Source: a virus
Reading direction: 5' to 3' (one strand)
IMG/VR virus record: IMGVR_UViG_3300021138_002550
Location: 1 to 36,018 of that record
Length of the DNA stretch: 36,018 bases
Shown here one piece after another: positions 8,016 through 14,286 of this stretch (the first letter of the stretch is position 1; the number at the start of each line of letters is the position of its first letter). The translations under genes were made by a program, and so were the position numbers. The notes below the pieces were generated by a model. It was not told where the DNA came from, made no database searches, and was given only the letters and a program-made list of their open reading frames with translations.

Positions 8016-9379
8016 CAGATGACGAGGATCAATCAGATACCAGCCAATGGATTAAAAAAATATCACGAGATTACTCCATTTATGTGTGCCAAACTCGCGG
8101 AATACCAAGTGTGTGCGACGGACTCAAAGATGCACAGCGAAAAGGACTAGATGTAATCAAACCGCTTGGAGACAAGATCAAGACCATATCTCTAGCAGGT
8201 CTCATGATAAGTTCTAATAGATATCTGCATGGTGATGCATCTGCCGCTGAGACGCTGAGCTTGATGGCTGCACCTTATTGCAACAACGTACCGTTGTTAC
8301 ACGGAATCGGTGCATTTGGTACCAAAGTCGGTCCAACTGATTGGGGTGCAGCACGTTACACCTATCTCAAGCGCAATAATCACACAGATTCTCTGGTGTT
8401 CACAGACTATGATATCGTACCTCTGAAAGAGAACTACGATGGCAGCGTGCTTGAACCCAAGAACTATCTACCCTTGGTTCCCATGGTGCTGCTGAACGGC
8501 ATCAGTGGTATCGCAGTGGGTTGGAGCACAGACATCTTGCCACGCACGCTAGATGACATCATTGACGCTACCATCGCAGCCTTGGACGGCAAGAAGATCA
8601 AGACACTGGTACCGCGCTATGACTATCTCAACTGTGGTGTGCGCAACATAGCTGGCAACAGCTGGGAATTCACTGGACGCTGCAGGATAGACGGCAGCAC
8701 GGTATGGATCGAAGAACTGCCCCCAGATCTCAGCCTTGAAAAGTTCAAGGCACGCTTGAACACCATGGAAGAAGAAGACAAGATCCAGACCTACATCGAT
8801 CGCAGCACCAAGGAGATCCGCATTGAAATCCGTTTCAAGCGCGGTACCATCAACAACTGGACGGAAGACACTGCCATCGACTATTTCAAGCTGCGCAGCA
8901 AGGCCACTGAGCGCATCGTGGTCTTGGACTGGAATGGCAACAGCGTGCGCCAGTTTGAATCTGCTGAACAGGTAGTTCAAGAATATGTGGAATGGCGCTT
9001 AGGTTGGTACAAGACTCGCTATGCCAAGATGATAGCTGACCTGAACTATCAACTGAACTGGAACTTGGCTATCAAGGCCTGTATTGACGGCAAGCTACCG
9101 CAATTCCTACCCGCTGCTGATCACAAAGCTGCCATCGTGGCCAAGGTCAAGACGCTGTGTGCTGCTATTGCCTTGGATGATGATCAGATCGATCGCATTG
9201 CCAGCTTACCCAGCTATCGTTGGGCCAAGGATACCTATGCTGATGTGGTTGCCAAGATCGCAGATCTTTCCACAACTATCGCAGATCATACGGCAACTTT
9301 GGCTGACCCTGTGAAGCAAAGAGAAATATATAAGCGTGAGGTCCAGGCACTGAAGAAGCTGCCAAAAGTGGATCGATGA
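8012..9379 (+). CDS. 52: type II DNA topoisomerase medium subunit (GyrA-like)
   Basis: The 455-residue protein matches T4 gp52. SRDYSIYVCQTRGIPSVCDG near the N-terminus is the GyrA-type SxxxY...RxIP...DGLK segment. GAFGTKVGPTDWGAARYTYL contains the expected Arg-Tyr catalytic pair, and GISGIAVGWSTDILPRTLDD is the conserved IAVGxxTxIPPHN-like loop. A coiled-coil C-gate region follows. It works with the 3804 product to cut and pass DNA duplexes. The ATG at 8012 overlaps the endonuclease stop. An in-frame ATG at 7979 has an AAGGA upstream, but that motif lies inside the endonuclease zinc-finger codons. The first ~150 bases are AT-richer than the remainder, as if acquired with the adjacent endonuclease. 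Confidence 0.93.
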   Translation: MTDDEDQSDTSQWIKKISRDYSIYVCQTRGIPSVCDGLKDAQRKGLDVIKPLGDKIKTISLAGLMISSNRYLHGDASAAETLSLMAAPYCNNVPLLHGIGAFGTKVGPTDWGAARYTYLKRNNHTDSLVFTDYDIVPLKENYDGSVLEPKNYLPLVPMVLLNGISGIAVGWSTDILPRTLDDIIDATIAALDGKKIKTLVPRYDYLNCGVRNIAGNSWEFTGRCRIDGSTVWIEELPPDLSLEKFKARLNTMEEEDKIQTYIDRSTKEIRIEIRFKRGTINNWTEDTAIDYFKLRSKATERIVVLDWNGNSVRQFESAEQVVQEYVEWRLGWYKTRYAKMIADLNYQLNWNLAIKACIDGKLPQFLPAADHKAAIVAKVKTLCAAIALDDDQIDRIASLPSYRWAKDTYADVVAKIADLSTTIADHTATLADPVKQREIYKREVQALKKLPKVDR

Positions 9380-9395
9380 TCAGCGGGGCAATCAC

Positions 9396-9596
9396 ATGGA
9401 AGACAGGGTTCCCAATCCCAGCATAGGCTTCTACCTCACCACAGCATTCGACTACGAAATACGCAACAGATTGGACATAGACATAGCTAGTCTACAGATC
9501 ATTGACGAGCTCAATGAAGAACAGTGTGATCAGCTGAGGATATTGAACACTGTGAAAGAATACATGATAAAGCGCAAGGGTGAGATCAAACCATGA
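9396..9596 (+). CDS. hypothetical protein, 66 aa
   Basis: An unrecognised small soluble protein with an acidic middle and a basic C-terminus (MIKRKGEIKP). It starts 16 bases after the topoisomerase gene and ends in a 4-base ATGA overlap with the next gene. It is probably cotranscribed with the topoisomerase subunit. No motif points to a function. Confidence 0.65.
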   Translation: MEDRVPNPSIGFYLTTAFDYEIRNRLDIDIASLQIIDELNEEQCDQLRILNTVKEYMIKRKGEIKP

Positions 9597-9811
9597 CCGA
9601 TTGGTTAGTAACAGCCACAGAAACACAGGCCAAGCTGGAAGATGCTCTGACCAAGTTAGCGGCTGCTGAAGCCGAGTTGGCTCGGCACCGCTACAATCTG
9701 GGCATCATAGCGCACGATGGTTATGAGCTTAGCTGGGAGAAGATCGTGAACCAGCGTGACTATTTCATCAAGCTGGCGCGCCAATCGCTGTATCCAAAGG
9801 TGATCAAATGA
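9593..9811 (+). CDS. small coiled-coil protein with RDYFIKLARQSLY tail
   Basis: A 72-residue protein. Residues 8-32 are a heptad-like helix (KLEDALTKLAAAEAELARHR), predicted coiled coil. The C-terminus NQRDYFIKLARQSLY matches the end of the 81-residue protein at 28300 (AQRDRFVKLARETLY), so the two share a C-terminal module while their N-termini differ (soluble coil versus membrane anchor). The start overlaps the upstream stop by ATGA. Confidence 0.7.
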   Translation: MTDWLVTATETQAKLEDALTKLAAAEAELARHRYNLGIIAHDGYELSWEKIVNQRDYFIKLARQSLYPKVIK

Positions 9812-9861
9812 GATATCACGCACATGTATATTGGAATGATGCTGAACAGCCCGCTGGTTGA
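9808..9861 (+). CDS. 17-residue ORF ending on a promoter -35 box
   Basis: ATGA-coupled to the upstream gene, this ORF encodes only 17 residues (MRYHAHVYWNDAEQPAG). Its terminal GGT-TGA is part of the -35 region GGTTGACA of the promoter at 9858. It may be a remnant of a longer gene cut short when the promoter arrived, or a non-functional leader. Given its length, expression is uncertain. Confidence 0.25.
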   Translation: MRYHAHVYWNDAEQPAG

Positions 9862-9885
9862 CAACGCTGTAGCCTGTGCTATGCT
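9858..9885 (+). promoter_or_regulatory. GGTTGACA-N16-TATGCT promoter
   Basis: TTGACA (9858-9863), preceded by GG, a 16-base spacer ending TGC and TATGCT (9880-9885). The predicted start is near 9892, leaving a short leader with an AGAGAGG ribosome site before the gene at 9913. Confidence 0.65.
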
Positions 9886-9912
9886 GGCTGTGATTAAAGA
9901 GAGGCAAGCAGC

Positions 9913-10134
9913 ATGAGCGCAGAACGCAAACTGGTTATTCCCGAGGACACCTGCCCCTACATCGACATGACCATTGAACTCTTGGACAAGATTGCCAACC
10001 AAGATGACCTGCAGTGGCGAGTGAACCAAGCCGCGCTGGCCAAGGCTCTGTTGGAGCATGTGCGCGACAGCAACCAAGCACTGCGCACAGCCAGCAAGCA
10101 CTGGTATGATCGTGCCAAGAAGGTCAAGCGATGA
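9913..10134 (+). CDS. hypothetical helical protein, 73 aa
   Basis: A small protein that appears almost entirely helical after residue 17 (IDMTIELLDKIANQ..., then ALLEHVRDSNQALR), with a basic end (RAKKVKR). Function is unknown. It is first in a unit driven by the promoter at 9858, with the ribosome site GAGAGGC, and ends with an ATGATG overlap with the next gene. The helix pattern resembles the 57-residue product at 13481, but I cannot show homology. Confidence 0.7.
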   Translation: MSAERKLVIPEDTCPYIDMTIELLDKIANQDDLQWRVNQAALAKALLEHVRDSNQALRTASKHWYDRAKKVKR

Positions 10135-10337
10135 TGGATGCTGTTGAACAGCACAGGTTGGTGTGCGAGGGCAAACTGCACCTCTGCCTTGACCCAGACA
10201 GTCTGCAGCCCGGTTTGCTTGACCCTATCACAGAGATCTGGGAACCAACCTCCGACGAGTTCAATCACATACAGTCCCAGGCCTATGAAGCTTGGGTTGA
10301 TTGGAAAAGGGAAATGCTGAGGAGGCAACATGCCTGA
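10131..10337 (+). CDS. hypothetical protein, 68 aa
   Basis: An unrecognised acidic protein with a C-terminal helix (SQAYEAWVDWKREMLRRQ). It is coupled to the upstream gene (ATGATG overlap; a second ATG at 10134 is equally possible) and overlaps the following gene by eight bases. GAGGAGGC inside its 3' end serves as the ribosome site for the next gene. Confidence 0.65.
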   Translation: MMDAVEQHRLVCEGKLHLCLDPDSLQPGLLDPITEIWEPTSDEFNHIQSQAYEAWVDWKREMLRRQHA

Positions 10338-10641
10338 ACCTGAGCAGATTGTAGTGCTGGACTGGCGCCGTCTAGATGATTGGGAAGCCATGGAGCGAGT
10401 GGAATGGCTGCGAGAGAATCTAGTAGCAGGTGAAGACTGGGGCGTGTGCAACGATCCGCGCATGTGTGTGCTCAAGACCGAGGTAGCGGGCACACTCTAT
10501 CGCATGCGATGGTTTGACGGCACGCAAACCAGCTTTGAACCATACATGCCTGATTCGCCGCTGCTGCCCTATCTGGATGACCTCAAAGAGGTAGACCGGA
10601 ACCTTGACAAGATGAAAGAGATGCTGGAGGACAGGCTATGA
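10330..10641 (+). CDS. hypothetical protein, 103 aa
   Basis: An acidic protein with a beta-rich middle (MCVLKTEVAGTLYRMRWFDG, residues ~45-64) and a C-terminal helix (LDDLKEVDRNLDKMKEMLEDR). There is no signal peptide or membrane segment. It has a good ribosome site (GAGGAGGC) and a 4-base ATGA overlap with the S4-domain gene downstream. Function is unknown. Confidence 0.7.
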   Translation: MPEPEQIVVLDWRRLDDWEAMERVEWLRENLVAGEDWGVCNDPRMCVLKTEVAGTLYRMRWFDGTQTSFEPYMPDSPLLPYLDDLKEVDRNLDKMKEMLEDRL

Positions 10642-10877
10642 CCGTTGAAGAAGTCATTGAATGGTGCACCGCCCATGAGCTGGTTGACCTCATGGTACAG
10701 ATGGGTTGGACCAAGAGCAAGGGCGAAGGTCGCAGGCTGATCACCCAGGGTGGCATACGCATCAACGATGAGAAAGTCACTGATCCAAACACATACGTGT
10801 TCGTCACGCAAGACCGCAAGCAATTCTATCTGCTGGGCATAGACTGGAGCAAGGTACATGGCACAGCCACTGCGTGA
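10638..10877 (+). CDS. S4 RNA-binding-domain protein
   Basis: A 79-residue protein. Residues ~14-50 contain SKGEGRRLITQGGIRINDEK, close to the S4 RNA-binding fold as found at the C-terminus of tyrosyl-tRNA synthetase (SKSEARRLIxQGGVxINGEK) and in ribosomal S4. A short strand-rich tail follows (YVFVTQDRKQFYLLGID). No catalytic domain is attached, so it is likely a stand-alone RNA-binding protein, plausibly acting on rRNA or tRNA-like structures. It overlaps the glycosylase-like gene that follows by 20 bases. The S4 call is strong; the target RNA is unknown. Confidence 0.8.
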   Translation: MTVEEVIEWCTAHELVDLMVQMGWTKSKGEGRRLITQGGIRINDEKVTDPNTYVFVTQDRKQFYLLGIDWSKVHGTATA

Positions 10878-11259
10878 CGACCTGATGGTACAGCAGCAGA
10901 TCTCAGGACCTTGGCAGATGTTTGTTGGTTGTATAATGCTAAACCAAACAGGGCGTAAACCTGTGAAGACCGTGCTGCCAGAGTTCCTCGAGCGTTGGCC
11001 CACGCCTGAAGCCTATCTGGCAAGCGATCCGGATGAAGTAAAGGCAGTGATACGTCCTCTGGGATTCTACAATCGCAGGGAACGCACCTTCCGCCGCATG
11101 AGCCAAGACTTCCTGGCCTGGGACGGTGTAGATGCTACCAAGTTGTATGGCATTGGACTGTACGGGTCGCAAAGCTACAGGATATTCTTCCTTGGTGAGC
11201 GCTTTGAACCGCAGGACAAGGAACTGCGCCGCCATCTTGGCTATCCGCAGCTGGCATAA
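10858..11259 (+). CDS. MBD4-like HhH-GPD DNA glycosylase
   Basis: The 133-residue protein matches the C-terminal glycosylase domain of MBD4-type enzymes in the HhH-GPD superfamily. PWQMFVGCIMLNQTGRKPV is the first helix, FLERWPTPEAYLASDPDEVK the next, and IRPLGFYNRRERTF with LYGIGLYGSQSYRIF forms the helix-hairpin-helix. The C-terminal EPQDKELRRHLGY aligns with the PEDHKLxxY segment that carries the catalytic Asp in MBD4. The family removes T or U from G mismatches or damaged bases. There is no [4Fe-4S] Cys cluster, in contrast to endonuclease III. It lies in an operon with an S4 protein and a Nudix hydrolase, suggesting nucleotide-pool or DNA sanitation. Confidence 0.82.
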   Translation: MAQPLRDDLMVQQQISGPWQMFVGCIMLNQTGRKPVKTVLPEFLERWPTPEAYLASDPDEVKAVIRPLGFYNRRERTFRRMSQDFLAWDGVDATKLYGIGLYGSQSYRIFFLGERFEPQDKELRRHLGYPQLA

Positions 11260-11262
11260 ATT
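11257..11262 (+). promoter_or_regulatory. possible late-type box TAAATT before Nudix gene
   Basis: TAAATT overlaps the TAA stop of the glycosylase gene and lies five bases before the ATG at 11268, the same spacing as the TAAATA boxes before 22321 and 18578. It is one base from the TAAATA consensus, so the evidence is weak. Confidence 0.25.
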
Positions 11263-11267
11263 ATAGC

Positions 11268-11717
11268 ATGAAGATAGATGAACTCAGCCAAGGTGCCAGC
11301 AAGGCCCTGATATGGAGCAGGTTGGACGACACCTACCTGTTCATACTGCGCAGCGATCTCAGCAAGCATCCACTGCAGTGGGACCTGCCCGGTGGGCATG
11401 TTGATCCGGGCGAGAACCACAGGCAGGCCCTATATCGTGAGCTGATGGAGGAAATCGGCGCAGATCTCGAGGATCAACCCAGCATCCTGCTCAGCGAGAC
11501 CGAGACGCAGGAACCGCGCTTTGTGATGCGCAATTACGCCATCTGCGTGCCCAAGCAGTTCGAACCCATGCTCAACTGGGAACACGTAGAGTGGCAGTGG
11601 AAGAGCCTAGACGAGATGCCAGAACCTGTGACGTTCAGCGTAGACATGCTGATGAGCAACGATCATGCTGCAGAACGTCTCAAGACTTTCATAGACCAGC
11701 AGCGCAAAGCAGGTTGA
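11268..11717 (+). CDS. Nudix hydrolase
   Basis: A 149-residue Nudix enzyme. The full Nudix box Gx5Ex7REUxEExGU is present at residues ~43-65 (GHVDPGENHRQALYRELMEE followed by IG). It sits after the QWDLPGG strand, with a beta-alpha-beta arrangement around it. Such enzymes cleave nucleoside diphosphates linked to other moieties; candidates include oxidised dNTPs, NADH or capped RNA 5' ends. The exact substrate cannot be read from the sequence. It is one of two Nudix genes in the window (the other at 14287), and they are not close copies. Its final GGT-TGA codons form part of the -35 region of the tilS promoter. Confidence 0.92.
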   Translation: MKIDELSQGASKALIWSRLDDTYLFILRSDLSKHPLQWDLPGGHVDPGENHRQALYRELMEEIGADLEDQPSILLSETETQEPRFVMRNYAICVPKQFEPMLNWEHVEWQWKSLDEMPEPVTFSVDMLMSNDHAAERLKTFIDQQRKAG

Positions 11718-11741
11718 CAGCTTTACACACTGTGTTATTGT
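11714..11741 (+). promoter_or_regulatory. GGTTGACA-N16-TATTGT promoter for tilS
   Basis: TTGACA (11714-11719) overlaps the TGA stop of the Nudix gene, with a 16-base spacer ending TGT and TATTGT (11736-11741). The tilS ATG begins six bases after the -10 box, predicting a leaderless transcript. Confidence 0.75.
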
Positions 11742-11747
11742 AGTCAC

Positions 11748-12680
11748 ATGTTTGATGTGGATGAGCTAGCAGCACGACTGGGCACACGCAGGACCGTGAT
11801 CGGTGTGAGCGGTGGTGTAGACAGCATGGTACTGCTGTATATTATCAGCCAGAATCTCGATAAATTTCACTGTGATCTCAGTGTGGTTACAGTAAATCAT
11901 AAGATAAATGCTAACAGTGACGCTTGGGCAGAATTTGCTGGCAAGCAATGCACCAAGATGGGCATCCCTGGGTTTACCTTCACTGTCAAGGTCAACCCCA
12001 ATGGTAACCTGGAGAATGCTGCCAGAGAAGCACGCTACAGCGCATTTGCCAACATGGAACCTGAAGCTATCGTGCTGGCACACCATGCAGATGACCAAGC
12101 AGAGACGGTGCTGATGAAGCTGTTCCGTGGTGCAGGTGTGCGTGGTCTCAAGGGCATGGAGAAATATGGTCCCAGTTGGAACGATCCCGAGGTGCTGCTG
12201 TGCCGCCCCATGCTGGAGCTCAGCAAGCGTGAGATCGTGACCTATGCCAAGCTATGTGAGATCCCACATGTGGAAGATCCAAGCAACACTGATTGCAATT
12301 ATGATCGCAACTGGATCCGCAACGATCTCATGCCTGACATCAAGCGTAGGAATCCATTGGCGTTGGACAATATCTGTAGAACTGCTAGCATTGTAGGTGA
12401 GAGTCTAGAGCTACTACGTGATCTAGCAAGCATCGATCTGTGTAACGTTACGCAAGCAGATGGTAGTCTATACTGGCCTAAACTGTGTAAACTTAGCCAC
12501 ACCAGGTTGAAAAACTTGCTGATGCTGGTGCTTGAACAAAATAATGTCAACAGCTACAGCACTGATCACATTGAAGAATTTTCTCGAGGACTGAGAAATG
12601 CCAACAGTGATAGCAAGAACGAGATGCGGATTGGCGATTTTAGGCTACAAAAACGCGGACATCGCGTTATAATACTGTAG
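11748..12680 (+). CDS. tilS: tRNA(Ile)-lysidine synthetase TilS
   Basis: The 310-residue PP-loop ATPase has the diagnostic TilS motifs in order. SGGVDSM (21-27) is the PP-loop, HHADDQAETVLMKLFRGAGV with GLKGM is the N-type signature, RPML....REIVTYA is next, and PSNTDCNYDRNWIRNDLMP is the substrate-contacting segment. TilS puts lysine on C34 of tRNA-Ile2(CAU), so that it reads AUA and is charged with Ile. The length matches the short form (as in Aquifex), without the extra C-terminal domain of E. coli TilS. The 3' half is AT-richer and uses rarer-looking codons compared with the 5' half. No tRNA gene lies in this window. No ribosome site precedes the ATG; the promoter geometry suggests a leaderless mRNA. 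It fits with the RNA repair genes elsewhere in the window. Confidence 0.95.
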   Translation: MFDVDELAARLGTRRTVIGVSGGVDSMVLLYIISQNLDKFHCDLSVVTVNHKINANSDAWAEFAGKQCTKMGIPGFTFTVKVNPNGNLENAAREARYSAFANMEPEAIVLAHHADDQAETVLMKLFRGAGVRGLKGMEKYGPSWNDPEVLLCRPMLELSKREIVTYAKLCEIPHVEDPSNTDCNYDRNWIRNDLMPDIKRRNPLALDNICRTASIVGESLELLRDLASIDLCNVTQADGSLYWPKLCKLSHTRLKNLLMLVLEQNNVNSYSTDHIEEFSRGLRNANSDSKNEMRIGDFRLQKRGHRVIIL

Positions 12681-12714
12681 TTAATACAGCAGTACACCTA
12701 ACCGAACCAAAAGT

Positions 12715-12724
12715 GATAAATTAC
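12715..12724 (+). promoter_or_regulatory. possible late-type box GATAAATTAC before endolysin
   Basis: GATAAATTAC resembles the GATAAATGTAAC box of the SGNH gene. It lies 66 bases before the endolysin gene, which would be expected to be expressed late. No GGTTGACA promoter is present in this gap. Confidence 0.35.
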
Positions 12725-12753
12725 TATAGCAACTCGGAAGGAGTGCTCGAAAC

Positions 12754-12918
12754 ATGCGTGCAGGAACCTGCACCACACTGAGGAGAATAGATGGCTTTTC
12801 GGCCTATTTTGGTGCCGCTTGCGGTGCTGATGTGGGCAGCTACGGCGATCATCCACGGGGCCCATGCCACAGAGCACCCAGCACCCACCGCCCAGCTGCA
12901 TCACCACCACCACGATAG
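12754..12918 (+). CDS. 54-aa ORF overlapping endolysin in another frame
   Basis: An ORF with a strong ribosome site (GGAAGGAG, about ten bases upstream). It starts 37 bases before the endolysin ATG and runs through its signal-peptide and His-rich region in another frame. The product is Gly/Pro/Arg-rich at the end (HRPAASPPPR), with one internal Cys pair. Nested Pro-rich ORFs recall the Rz/Rz1 arrangement, but no lipobox is convincing here. It may be a translated leader that couples to the endolysin, or chance. It should be treated as a candidate only. Confidence 0.25.
   Translation: MRAGTCTTLRRIDGFSAYFGAACGADVGSYGDHPRGPCHRAPSTHRPAASPPPR
12758..12773 (+). promoter_or_regulatory. perfect palindrome GTGCAGGAACCTGCAC
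   Basis: A 7-base inverted repeat separated by AA lies in the endolysin leader, 18 bases before the ATG. The 2-base gap does not favour an RNA hairpin, so a protein-binding operator or a chance palindrome is more likely. Confidence 0.3.
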
Positions 12919-13450
12919 ATCTTGCCATGCCAAGGCTCACAGAGCCTGCAAGGGAAAAAAGCATGTGAAGCATGCCATAGGTCATCACGGCCATTGGGTA
13001 ATCACGGATGAAGATGATCTACCAGATGGTCCTATGAGCAATGTGCTTGATGTGGCTGCTCAGTACCAGGGATTAGATGAGCACAAGGATGGCAAGCAGC
13101 TTACCCAGTTGTTTGACACAGAGCTTGACATGAGCATCAATCCGCGCAAGACAGCGTGGTGTGCTGCGTTTGCCAATGCTGTGTTGGTCCAAGCTGGTTA
13201 TGACTATAGCGGTGGCCTTGAAAGTGCCAGCTTCGTGCGCTATGGTAAGCCTGTCAAGGAACCAGCCAGAGGTGACATAGTGGTCCTACACGGCGGACGT
13301 CGCAGTCCTACCCATGTGGGATTCTTGGTTGGTACTGCCAGAGTGAACGGCCAGCTGTTTTACACAGTGCTGGGCGGTAACCAAAGCAACCGGGTTCAGA
13401 TCAGCTATTTCCCAGCCAGCAAGGTCATTGCCATACGCAGAGTTGGTTGA
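12791..13450 (+). CDS. exported cell-wall hydrolase (TIGR02594/NlpC-P60-like endolysin)
   Basis: This 219-residue protein has an N-terminal signal peptide (residues 1-26, hydrophobic core LVPLAVLMWAATAI, AHA cleavage site). A His-rich spacer follows (five His at 37-41, more up to residue 68). The catalytic domain starts near residue 85. It has NPRKTAWCAAFANAVL (Cys124), ARGDIVVLHGG, THVGFLVG (His175) and GGNQSNRV (Asn197), the pattern of the TIGR02594 peptidoglycan amidase/peptidase family. The Sec signal implies holin-independent export to the periplasm. The His-rich stretch could bind metal. The start is set by GAGGAGA six bases upstream. Its last codons GGT-TGA overlap the next promoter. 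Confidence 0.88.
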   Translation: MAFRPILVPLAVLMWAATAIIHGAHATEHPAPTAQLHHHHHDRSCHAKAHRACKGKKHVKHAIGHHGHWVITDEDDLPDGPMSNVLDVAAQYQGLDEHKDGKQLTQLFDTELDMSINPRKTAWCAAFANAVLVQAGYDYSGGLESASFVRYGKPVKEPARGDIVVLHGGRRSPTHVGFLVGTARVNGQLFYTVLGGNQSNRVQISYFPASKVIAIRRVG

Positions 13451-13474
13451 CATATGTTCTAGCTCAGCTATCTT
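13447..13474 (+). promoter_or_regulatory. GGTTGACA-N16-TATCTT promoter
   Basis: TTGACA (13447-13452) overlaps the endolysin stop, with a 16-base spacer and TATCTT (13469-13474). An ATG follows six bases later (13481), again predicting a leaderless mRNA. This copy lacks the TGn extension (AGC instead). Confidence 0.6.
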
Positions 13475-13480
13475 TAGCAT

Positions 13481-13654
13481 ATGAGCACTGGGATAGACCA
13501 CGATCATGTGAAAGCGCTGGAACTGGAGATTGCTATATTGACCAGCAGGCTACAGCCCCATGACACAGGTCATCTGTACACAGCTATAAATGTACTACAA
13601 GCTCGCATCGACGAGATATTATGTCAGGGAGACAACCGTGAACGACAACAGTGA
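13481..13654 (+). CDS. hypothetical helical protein, 57 aa
   Basis: A short protein with two amphipathic helices (KALELEIAILTSRL and TAINVLQARIDEIL), likely a helical hairpin. It begins exactly where the promoter at 13447 would start transcription, without a ribosome site, and overlaps the next gene, whose GTG lies at 13638. Helical-hairpin miniproteins of this kind are common in T4-like phages. Function unknown. Confidence 0.55.
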   Translation: MSTGIDHDHVKALELEIAILTSRLQPHDTGHLYTAINVLQARIDEILCQGDNRERQQ

Positions 13655-13817
13655 TTTTGAATCAACATATCGCACTTGGCACACACGTCTATCCTACATC
13701 AAGAGTGCTGTGCGCATCTCAGCATGCGCTATCGCTTTGTATGATAGCAGCATCGCGGTGTTAGCAGCCGGGCTGTTGATTGCCGAATTGGTTGGTATTG
13801 CGGAGGAGTGGGTGTGA
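13638..13817 (+). CDS. small membrane protein, 59 aa (GTG start)
   Basis: The region from residue 21 to 55 is hydrophobic (ISACAIALYDSSIAVLAAGLLIAELVGIAEE), consistent with one or two membrane helices. The GTG at 13638 is chosen because AGGGAGA precedes it; an upstream ATG at 13590 would add 16 residues but has no ribosome site. It overlaps the 57-residue gene before it and the membrane-protein gene after it. Function unknown. Confidence 0.6.
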   Translation: MNDNSDFESTYRTWHTRLSYIKSAVRISACAIALYDSSIAVLAAGLLIAELVGIAEEWV

Positions 13818-14020
13818 GCACGCAGAGCAAGGTTGGCACAGATACAGTGATATTGGTCGCGGTGATATTGATATTGGCGGCTGTATTCTCACCGTTCATG
13901 ACCATCTGGAGCCTCAACACGCTGTTCCCGCAGCTGGCAATTCCCATGAACTTTTACACATGGCTAGCCATGGAATGGATCAACCTCATCATCATCGGAC
14001 GGATCAGCAAGCGTGGGTGA
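13808..14020 (+). CDS. two-helix membrane protein, 70 aa
   Basis: Two clear membrane segments are visible: VILVAVILILAAVFSPF and FYTWLAMEWINLIIIG, with a short basic tail (RISKRG). It uses GTG; the start may be 13808 or 13814, the latter overlapping the upstream stop as GTGA. A small bitopic protein adjacent to an endolysin could be a holin, and the size and two-helix topology would allow that. No holin family is recognisable, so this is only a possibility. Confidence 0.6.
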   Translation: MGVSTQSKVGTDTVILVAVILILAAVFSPFMTIWSLNTLFPQLAIPMNFYTWLAMEWINLIIIGRISKRG

Positions 14021-14279
14021 TTTTGCCAGCTGGATGGGCGGCAAGGCTGTGCGCCTTGGCCCCATGGACAGTGACAAGATACCCGAGATCGTAAGGTGGT
14101 TGCATGATCAGCATGGTGGTTATTACCATTGGCATGGCACGCACTATGTGGGATTCGCTGGCTATAAAGGCGGCGAGTTTACTATTAAACCCATGCATGT
14201 AGGACACGGTCACGTGGTGTTGGATGTTCTGCTGCCAGATGATACTTCTGCTATGACCACTTGGTTATATTGGGCTTAA
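14013..14279 (+). CDS. hypothetical protein, 88 aa, W/L-rich C-terminal motif
   Basis: A soluble protein with many aromatic and His residues (HGGYYHWHGTHYVGF). Its end, VVLDVLLPDDTSAMTTWLYW, resembles the ends of the products at 18590 and 19213 (a hydrophobic strand, then P, then a W-x-L-x-W-like helix), suggesting a small paralogous family. The GTG start overlaps the previous stop. The TAA stop is shared with a TAAATA box before the second Nudix gene. Confidence 0.6.
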   Translation: MGDFASWMGGKAVRLGPMDSDKIPEIVRWLHDQHGGYYHWHGTHYVGFAGYKGGEFTIKPMHVGHGHVVLDVLLPDDTSAMTTWLYWA

Positions 14280-14282
14280 ATA
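14277..14282 (+). promoter_or_regulatory. late-type box TAAATA before second Nudix gene
   Basis: TAAATA overlaps the TAA stop of the upstream gene and lies four bases before the GTG at 14287. The geometry is the same as at 22309 and 18583, so it may drive a leaderless mRNA. A single hexamer is weak evidence. Confidence 0.3.
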
Positions 14283-14286
14283 GGCA

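Noticed and set aside
8549-8980. 143-aa reverse-strand open frame within the medium-subunit gene
   Set aside because: It is antisense to a highly conserved enzyme and a by-product of its codon use.
9824-9916. 30-aa ORF overlapping the promoter at 9858
   Set aside because: It spans both promoter boxes and lacks a ribosome site. The 17-residue coupled ORF and the promoter explain the sequence better.
10569-11003. 144-aa reverse-strand open frame across the S4 and glycosylase genes
   Set aside because: Both forward proteins are recognised families; no promoter box exists for the reverse frame.
12667-12680. TATAAT-like sequence at the end of tilS as an endolysin promoter
   Set aside because: No -35 sequence at 15-18 bases upstream. 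The GATAAATTAC box further down is a better, though weak, candidate.
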